NCBI GenBank assembly: GCA_035519535.1
Contig: DATIWF010000182.1
Coordinates: 1-20,000 of the forward strand
Direction of reading: 5' to 3'
Origin: DATEGZ01 sp035519535
GTDB taxonomy: Bacteria; Acidobacteriota; Vicinamibacteria; Vicinamibacterales; SCN-69-37
DNA: 20,000 nt
The translations under genes were made by a program, and so were the position numbers. Positions 16,055 to 20,000 of the stretch are shown piece after piece. The notes beneath the pieces are model-generated. The model was not told where the DNA came from, did no database searches, and saw nothing but the letters and a program-made list of their open reading frames with translations. Each line of letters opens with the position of its first letter. Position 1 is the stretch's first letter.

Positions 16055-16639
16055 ATGGACCGGGACTCCGAGCTTGCGCTGGTCGCGCGGTTGCGCGCCG
16101 GCGATCCCGACGCGTTCGACGCCGTGCACGCGGCGTTCAACTCGCGGCTCTTCGGATTCCTGGCGCGGCTCGCGCGCAGCCGCGACGTCGCCGAAGACCT
16201 CCTCGAGGAGACGTGGCTTCGCTGCGTCTCGCGAGCCGGGCATCTCAGACCGGACACGCAGCTCGGGCCGTGGCTCTTTACGGTCGCCCGCAACCTCTAC
16301 CTCAGCTACTGCCGCTCGCGGTTGATCGAGGACTCGCGCGTCGCCGATCTCATCAGCCTGTGGCCGGCCGTCTCGCCTCGATCATCGCCGTTCGAGGCGA
16401 CGGCGGCGAACGAGTTCCAGCGGCGGCTCGAGGCGGCGATCGCCTCCCTGCCGGGCCCCTATCGAGAGGTCCTGCTGCTCGTGGCGATCGAGGGCTTGAC
16501 GCCGGCCGAAGCCGCGGTCGTGTGCGAGATCACACCCGAGGCGCTCCGCCAACGTCTGAGCCGCGCCCGCGCGCAGCTGGCGAAGCGCCTGGACGACAGC
16601 GGGCCGACCGCGACCGTTCTCACCGAGGTGATGTCATGA
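16055..16639 (+). CDS. ECF-type RNA polymerase sigma factor
   Basis: 194 residues from the ATG at 16055; a TTG at 16019 would add 12 residues without extra family similarity. Region 2 spans ~15-80: DAFDAVHAAFNSRLFGFLARLARSRDVAEDLLEETWLRC, then GPWLFTVARNLYLSYCRSR for -10 recognition. Region 4 spans ~130-180: EAAIASLPGPYREVLLLVAIEGLTPAEAAVVCEITPEALRQRLSRARAQL, the helix-turn-helix for -35 binding. Length is typical for ECF factors. The last codons overlap the next gene as ATGA (16636-16639), so the small membrane protein is translationally coupled and is the candidate anti-sigma factor. No Shine-Dalgarno is evident; the target regulon cannot be seen. Confidence 0.92.
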   Translation: MDRDSELALVARLRAGDPDAFDAVHAAFNSRLFGFLARLARSRDVAEDLLEETWLRCVSRAGHLRPDTQLGPWLFTVARNLYLSYCRSRLIEDSRVADLISLWPAVSPRSSPFEATAANEFQRRLEAAIASLPGPYREVLLLVAIEGLTPAEAAVVCEITPEALRQRLSRARAQLAKRLDDSGPTATVLTEVMS

Positions 16640-16890
16640 GGCCGGACGACGCGAGCGATCCTCTGCTGCGGGCGATGGCGCACTTGCCCGCCGTGACGCC
16701 CGACGCGACGCGCGACGCGCGGGTTCGGGCGCGCTGTCACGCGGCGCTGGCCGCGCGCTGCCCACAGCGCGTCGCCGTTGACAAGCGCCGCGGGCGCGTG
16801 CGCGGTCTCGGTCCCGCCTGTGTCGGCCTGTTGTGCGCGATCTATCTCGTCTCGGTCATCGGCGAGGCGCTGCGCCTCGGGTCGTTCTGA
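16636..16890 (+). CDS. Small single-pass membrane protein, candidate anti-sigma factor
   Basis: 84 residues. The ATG at 16636 overlaps the stop of the sigma gene by 4 bp. The cytoplasmic part (~1-55) reads DDASDPLLRAMAHLPAVTPDATRDARVRARCHAALAARC, a helical segment rich in Arg and Ala, followed by one membrane helix (~62-78, GPACVGLLCAIYLVSVIGEAL) and no extracytoplasmic domain. No full H-x3-C-x2-C zinc-binding anti-sigma motif is present, though RCH and a second Cys occur. The coupling, size and topology suggest that it binds and inhibits the adjacent sigma factor, but this is inferred only from position. Its last 35 bp overlap the 3' end of the convergent GDSL gene. Confidence 0.75.
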   Translation: MRPDDASDPLLRAMAHLPAVTPDATRDARVRARCHAALAARCPQRVAVDKRRGRVRGLGPACVGLLCAIYLVSVIGEALRLGSF

Positions 16891-17809
16891 ATCCCCGCCT
16901 CGCAGAGGTGCGACGGCGCACGGCTTCGGCAACTCCGACCACGACCAGGAGGATGCTCGACGGCTCCGGAACCGCCGCCGGAACGGCCGCCGCGAACTGT
17001 CCGCCGAGCGTCGCATGCCCCGCGGTGGTGGGATGGATGTCGTCGAAAAACACGTAGGTCCCCACGTCCGCACAGACCACGCCCGGTAGACCGGCGTCCG
17101 GTGGAGACTTGCAGGCGTCGGTCGCGTTCGTGAAGCCGTAGGTGGCAGGGTTCGCGACAATCGCCGCCAGCAACGCGCTCGTGTCGAAGAACGTCGTGTT
17201 CGGACGAAGCAGCAGGTCGTTCAGGAGCAGGCCGTTGAAGAACTGCGAGAGTTGATGCAATGCGATCTGGGTGGCCGGGTCCAACGCTCGGGCTCTGGGC
17301 GTCAGGCTCAAGTCCGGCAAGCCGGGCACGAGGATCTCCTGCGCGCCGCCGGCGGTGAGCCCGTCCACGATGAACATCAAGTTGGCGACCGAAGCCGTGG
17401 CGGCCGCCACGGGATCGGACGGCAGCGACAGGAAGTCGTTCGCGCCGCCCCAGACGACGTAGAGCGCCGAGGGATCGACCGCGGGACCGCCCAGGAGTTC
17501 CTGAAGCATGCCGGGCAGCGCGCCGTTCAGAACGTTCGACGTTCCCGTCGTCGCGCCGGCGAACGCGAGATCGACCAGCGGCAAGCCCAGGGTGGCGGCC
17601 ATGTATTCGACCGCGACCGGTCCGTTCGACATGCGCTGAGCGTAGGGCGCCGGCGGGAACGTGCCGCCGCTTGCGGCGAAGATATTGCCGTTATCCGACA
17701 GGCTGTCGCCGTAAACGATGAGTTGACTGAACGAGGACGCCTCGCCCGCTGATGGAACGGCGAGGAGGACGGCGAGCAAGAGACCTGCCGAGATCGCCAA
17801 ACGTCGCAT
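16856..17809 (-). CDS. PEP-CTERM GDSL/SGNH-type esterase
   Basis: 317 residues from the ATG at 17807-17809 (the frame opens at 17854); GGGGGAAACC precedes it. A signal peptide ends at about residue 24. Catalytic blocks are present: GDSLSDNGN (Ser36), the Gly of FAGATTG (about 85), GGAND (Asn124) and DDIHPTTAGH (Asp256/His259). These match the FC-GDSL lipase/esterase family, which hydrolyses ester bonds on lipids or polysaccharides. The C-terminus carries VPEPSS, a hydrophobic stretch and an Arg-rich end from residue 280, the PEP-CTERM sorting signal expected to be processed by an exosortase. The tail after the Arg cluster is ~12 residues longer than I expect. It is convergent with and overlaps the sigma-operon membrane protein gene by 35 bp. 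Confidence 0.88.
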   Translation of the reverse strand: MRRLAISAGLLLAVLLAVPSAGEASSFSQLIVYGDSLSDNGNIFAASGGTFPPAPYAQRMSNGPVAVEYMAATLGLPLVDLAFAGATTGTSNVLNGALPGMLQELLGGPAVDPSALYVVWGGANDFLSLPSDPVAAATASVANLMFIVDGLTAGGAQEILVPGLPDLSLTPRARALDPATQIALHQLSQFFNGLLLNDLLLRPNTTFFDTSALLAAIVANPATYGFTNATDACKSPPDAGLPGVVCADVGTYVFFDDIHPTTAGHATLGGQFAAAVPAAVPEPSSILLVVVGVAEAVRRRTSARRGFRTTRGAAPRR

Positions 17810-18024
17810 GGTTTCCCCCAGGCATCGCGACGCAAGAAAGATGCCCCGGCCCACGTCCGGCCTGTGCTGGTGAAACTCAGAACGGCGTCCAGGAATTCAG
17901 CCTGCAAGGCGTCTTAAGGTCGCGGCGGGACGCGTCGTGCAGATTACTGCGCTACGTCGTTTGCCTTGACGGTCCTCCATGACGGGCACACACTCGATCT
18001 GATGGTCGTCGAATGGAGGCGGTC

Positions 18025-18306
18025 ATGAGTTGTGAAAAGCACGTGCTGGGCGTTCGTTGGGGACACCACGATTGGCACCGCGAGGTCACGTTTGCCGAGG
18101 ATCGGCTGCTGCCGCGGACGAACATGTGGGGCCGTCCGGTCGGCATCGAGCAGGCACTCTGCCACACGCAGTACGTGTGCCGCGCGTGCGGCGCCGTGCG
18201 CGACGACGGGGACTGCTTCTGCGAGAAGGCGGAGGCGGACGCCTGCGCGATCCGGCTCGCCTGGCTGGCGGAACACGCGGGGGCATCGGCAGTCGATAAT
18301 CGATAA
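18025..18306 (+). CDS. Small cysteine-rich (zinc-ribbon-like) protein of unknown function
   Basis: 93 residues from the ATG at 18025, preceded by GGAGG at 18015-18019; an ATG at 18013 is in frame but has no such site. The sequence begins MSCEKHVLGVRWGHHDWHRE. A second part has CHTQYVCRACGAVRDDGDCFCEK, with Cys at 46, 52, 55, 64, 66 and 74; CRACG...CFC looks like a zinc-binding ribbon. I do not recognise the family. The final residues (after about 85) are encoded by the heptamer repeats that begin at 18286, and the stop TAA (18304-18306) lies inside a repeat unit, so the native C-terminus may have been altered by the repeat. It stands alone, 215 bp from the divergent GDSL gene. Confidence 0.65.
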   Translation: MSCEKHVLGVRWGHHDWHREVTFAEDRLLPRTNMWGRPVGIEQALCHTQYVCRACGAVRDDGDCFCEKAEADACAIRLAWLAEHAGASAVDNR

Positions 18307-18440
18307 TCGGCAATCGAAGAGCCATCGATGATCGACATCGAGGATCGACGATCGCCATCGATGATCGATCATCGCCATCGATGAACGGTCATCGTCACCG
18401 CTGATCGGTCATCGCCATCGGCGATCGGTCATCGTCGTCC
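18286..18440 (+). repeat. Repeat element copy 1: TCG-headed heptamers plus six 20-bp units
   Basis: Left part: five heptamers starting with TCG (18286-18320: TCGGCAG, TCGATAA, TCGATAA, TCGGCAA, TCGAAGA). Then six consecutive 20-bp rows at 18321, 18341, 18361, 18381, 18401 and 18421 share the consensus ATGATCGGTCATCGCCATCG, with the first and last rows most degenerate. Each row is made of three ATCG-type submotifs spaced 7, 7 and 6 bp. A 16-bp perfect palindrome occurs at 18359-18374. Positions 18312-18340 match 19069-19097 exactly (29 bp). There is no right arm like that of copy 2. Confidence 0.8.
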
Positions 18441-18498
18441 ACTATCGCCTGCCGGAATCCCGCTCATTGCCCGTCGGCGTTCTGCCGATACCCTGTAT

Positions 18499-19038
18499 AT
18501 GGTCGGGGGGCTGCAGCACGCGCGACTCACGCCGCAGGAATTGTTCGCGGCGGCCGTCGTGGTGACAGTTCTGTCCAGTGGATCACCAATTCGTGCGGCC
18601 GGGCCCAACCCGGCCTGCGCGCTCGTCACGCCGGCCGAGATTGAAGCGATCGTGGGCGCCAAGGTCACGCGGCTCGTCAACGGTCCGAGCGACCTGGGCA
18701 ACGGCGTCGAGGTCTGCACGGGCACCGCCGGCGACGTCGCGATCACCATCCGCTTCGTGCCCAATCCGAGCGACGCGGGGGCCAGAGCGACCGTCCGTGT
18801 CGTCGACTACGCTCGACAAATGGGCTCGCAGATCGAAGCCACCACGGCTGGTCCAATCGCCTGCTACACGATCACGCCGCCGGAACAGATGGCGCAGGCG
18901 ACGCCCGCCGGGACGATGTGCTCGGTCCGCACGCCGTCGAGGATGGCCGTGATCGAGCTGTCTACGAAATCGCCGGAAGGCCCGGTGCCGATGTCCAAGG
19001 TCCAGGCGCTCGCGCGGAAGATCCTCAAGAGACTCTAG
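18499..19038 (+). CDS. Small secreted protein of unknown function, between two repeat copies
   Basis: 179 residues from the ATG at 18499. The start is uncertain because TATATG could be promoter sequence; a TTG near 18541 would give a more compact signal peptide. A hydrophobic signal (LFAAAVVVTVLSSGSPIRAAG) is followed by NPACALVTPAEIEAIVGAKVTRLV, which is the C-x-L-x-T-x-x-E-x-x-x-x-x-G pattern found at the start of many small secreted or lipoprotein domains of DUF3558-like type. The rest is beta-rich (VCTGTAGDVAITIRFVPN; CYTITPPEQ; MAVIELSTKSPEG), with four Cys in the mature part. No lipobox is obvious. The gene lies exactly between the two repeat copies (18286-18440 and 19041-19217), so its neighbourhood is repeat-rich rather than an operon. 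Confidence 0.7.
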   Translation: MVGGLQHARLTPQELFAAAVVVTVLSSGSPIRAAGPNPACALVTPAEIEAIVGAKVTRLVNGPSDLGNGVEVCTGTAGDVAITIRFVPNPSDAGARATVRVVDYARQMGSQIEATTAGPIACYTITPPEQMAQATPAGTMCSVRTPSRMAVIELSTKSPEGPVPMSKVQALARKILKRL

Positions 19039-19040
19039 AC

Positions 19041-19217
19041 ATCGACAATCGGCAATCGACAATCGGGGAATCGAAGAGCCATCGATGATCGACATCGGTG
19101 ATCGCTCATCGACATCGGCGATCGATGTTCGACATCGATGAACGATCATCGTTGTCGATCATCGGTGGTCGATGGGCTCTGCGATTGGCGATTGCCGATT
19201 TCCCGATTGTCGATGGA
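19041..19217 (+). repeat. Repeat element copy 2 with imperfect inverted arms (MITE-like)
   Basis: Left arm 19041-19090: heptamers TCGACAA, TCGGCAA, TCGACAA and TCGGGGAA, then the AATCGAAGAGCC motif. Core: 20-bp rows at 19078, 19098, 19118, 19138 and 19158 of the same family as copy 1; 19078-19097 is identical to 18321-18340. Right arm about 19168-19217: reverse complement reads ATCGACAATCGG, AATCGGCAATCG and AATCGCAGAGCCCATCGA, so it inverts the left arm imperfectly over ~45 bp. Two bases beyond it lies the CCA end of the tRNA-Pro fragment. No transposase is encoded, hence MITE- or REP/BIME-like at most. Confidence 0.75.
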
Positions 19218-19218
19218 T

Positions 19219-19263
19219 TGGTCGGGATGCCGGGATTTGAACCCGGGACCCCTTGACCCCCAG
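19219..19263 (-). tRNA. Partial tRNA-Pro(GGG): 3' part only, likely attachment-site remnant
   Basis: The minus strand from 19263 to 19219 reads, in order: anticodon loop CTGGGGG (anticodon GGG at 19259-19261, T33 and G37 as in tRNA-Pro), the 3' strand of the anticodon stem TCAAG, variable loop GGGTC, a perfect T arm CCGGG-TTCAAAT-CCCGG, acceptor 3' strand CATCCCG, discriminator A and an encoded CCA. The 5' half is absent: the bases before the anticodon loop (revcomp of 19264-19268) do not pair with TCAAG, and no acceptor CGGGATG occurs within ~200 bp upstream. The break falls precisely at the anticodon loop, where tyrosine integrases often cross over. Confidence 0.75.
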
Positions 19264-19279
19264 GCTATCAGAACCGCCA

Positions 19280-19316
19280 CACGCTGCGCGCACACCGACG
19301 ATTTGCGCGCAGCGTG
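19280..19316. repeat. Perfect 13-bp inverted repeat
   Basis: CACGCTGCGCGCA (19280-19292) and TGCGCGCAGCGTG (19304-19316) are exact inverted copies with an 11-nt loop. It lies 16 bp beyond the broken end of the tRNA fragment. It has no T-run on either strand, so it is not a classic terminator; a protein-binding or recombination site is possible. Confidence 0.6.
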
Positions 19317-19428
19317 CGACGCTGTGAGCACGGTGAGACGCATCGCGCGGAGCGGATTGCCACAGTTTGCCGCGCGCATCAAGCATCGCAGATGCCCGGC
19401 TGGAACTCTGGCCGCTAAGTGCACCTGG

Positions 19429-19911
19429 TTATGACGGGTCGGCAAAGAACTCCCGCTTGAGTGCGGTCGCAGTGTCAGCGTCGAAGGACTGCGGGCCGCT
19501 CGCCGTGCATAGCGTGAGCTGACCGCTCAGAGCCTGAGCATCGAAAATCTTCTGAGCCCGGCTGCTCGACAAGTGGTGGATGTTGTAGTGACACGGATCA
19601 CCGCCGGGTAGGGGGCTGTGAACGAAGATCGGGACTTGAATGTCTGGCTGTCCCGGCGGCGGCGTCAACAGGTGGGAGTCGAAGGACCAATACGCGCAAG
19701 GCTCCGGAAAGTGCCCGCTGTAGAAATGGCGTATGTGCTCACAGGGCGTTCGTCCCGTGGCCGCCGCACACGGCCGCTCGAAAACCGAAATGCCCTTCTT
19801 CCCGTCGGGTGTGTCTAGGCCAGCACCAGATGGTTGTTTGAAGCCCACATTTGAGAACCGACGTTTCTCTGGGTCGAAGAAACGGAGTGAGAGGATGCGA
19901 ATGAACTCCAT
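19429..19911 (-). CDS. Hypothetical His/Cys-rich protein in low-GC DNA
   Basis: 160 residues from the ATG at 19909-19911 to TAA at 19429-19431. It opens MEFIRILSLRFFDPEKRRFSN, followed by GKKGISVFERPC, CEHIRHFYSGHFPEPCAYWSF and GGDPCHYNIHHLSSSRAQKIFDAQ. At least six His and five Cys cluster in residues ~49-110, suggesting metal binding, but no named domain is recognised. No signal peptide or membrane helix is seen. The DNA is visibly less GC-rich (53-62% in five lines counted by hand, against 75% in a typical upstream line), consistent with recent acquisition. The start has no clear ribosome site and lies within the 3' end of the upstream overlapping frame, so coupling or a frameshift is possible. 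Confidence 0.6.
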   Translation of the reverse strand: MEFIRILSLRFFDPEKRRFSNVGFKQPSGAGLDTPDGKKGISVFERPCAAATGRTPCEHIRHFYSGHFPEPCAYWSFDSHLLTPPPGQPDIQVPIFVHSPLPGGDPCHYNIHHLSSSRAQKIFDAQALSGQLTLCTASGPQSFDADTATALKREFFADPS

Positions 19912-20000
19912 GCGGGAACCAAGCGTCGGATTTGTTCGAAGACCTCTTCGGCTGGTGCGTTCTCGTTCTCGGTGATGGTCGCGTAACCAAACCCACGACC
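19815..20000 (-). CDS. C-terminal part of an unrecognised protein, continuing beyond the window
   Basis: Open from the window edge to TAG at 19815-19817, 61 residues. The first half looks genuinely coding (GFGYATITENENAPAEEVFEQIRRLVPAW, an amphipathic helix-like end). The second half is Ser-rich and low in complexity (SSFASSHSVSSTQ), which suggests that the true protein may end earlier through a frameshift into the 160-residue gene's frame, or that the two genes truly overlap by 97 bp. No family recognised; it shares the lower-GC character of its neighbour. Confidence 0.45.
   Translation of the reverse strand, partial: GRGFGYATITENENAPAEEVFEQIRRLVPAWSSFASSHSVSSTQRNVGSQMWASNNHLVLA

Noticed and set aside
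18321..18440. CRISPR array
   Set aside because: The 20-bp units are contiguous with no spacers, are degenerate, and no cas gene is present.
19041..19217. Insertion sequence with transposase
   Set aside because: Inverted arms exist, but no open frame in the element encodes a transposase; at most a non-autonomous element.
19138..19434. Plus-strand frame containing GCRDLNPGPLDPQ and minus-strand frames containing GSRVQIPASRP or FKSRHPDQ
   Set aside because: These peptides are well-known translation artefacts of tRNA T-arm sequence, here the tRNA-Pro fragment.

Overview
The window is high-GC bacterial DNA with short intergenic gaps. It is most consistent with an Acidobacteriota chromosome, perhaps Vicinamibacteria-like. 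That assignment is an inference from gene content: an orphan MacB/FtsX permease of the acidobacterial ADOP type, a VWFA-related acidobacterial protein, secreted TPR and TonB-C proteins, a large M16 peptidase and a PEP-CTERM esterase. No rRNA or marker gene fixes the taxon.

Layout. 1-1460 is a minus-strand group: an FmdB-type zinc ribbon, a DUF5671-like membrane protein and the N-terminal part of an MFS carrier cut by the window edge. 1656-4409 is a plus-strand pair: a membrane-anchored degenerate kinase with C-terminal PEGA-like repeats, then a secreted TPR/TonB-C protein. A two-domain M16 zinc peptidase converges on it (4436-7288). 7544-9742 holds redox functions: a flavodoxin-like protein, a secreted TPR-TlpA thioredoxin and a TrxC-type zinc-ribbon thioredoxin. 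9788-12457 is the ADOP permease, which carries an apparent extra periplasmic module. It is followed by a frameshifted small pseudogene and a translationally coupled TPR/VWFA pair on the minus strand (12906-14917). 15005-17809 holds an OmpH/Skp-like chaperone, a small membrane protein, an ECF sigma factor overlapping a tiny membrane protein that is a candidate anti-sigma, and a PEP-CTERM GDSL esterase.

The right end (about 18000-20000) is accessory in character. A small cysteine-rich protein runs into an array of TCG-headed heptamers and degenerate 20-bp repeats. A small secreted protein gene follows. A second, better-preserved copy of the repeat element comes next, with a 29-bp exact match to the first and imperfect inverted arms about 45 bp long. 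Two bases beyond it lies a 45-nt fragment identical in layout to the 3' part (anticodon loop to CCA) of a tRNA-Pro(GGG), then a perfect 13-bp inverted repeat, then DNA of visibly lower GC with two unrecognised overlapping genes. The simplest reading is that 19219 marks one end of an integrated element extending to the right, beside a repeat element not explained by any gene.

Most genes look like ordinary envelope, redox and export housekeeping. The strongest leads are the repeat/MITE-like elements, the tRNA-Pro fragment as an att half-site, the triplicated periplasmic module in the permease, and the pseudokinase/TonB-C pair. All calls come from reading sequence; no database search was run.
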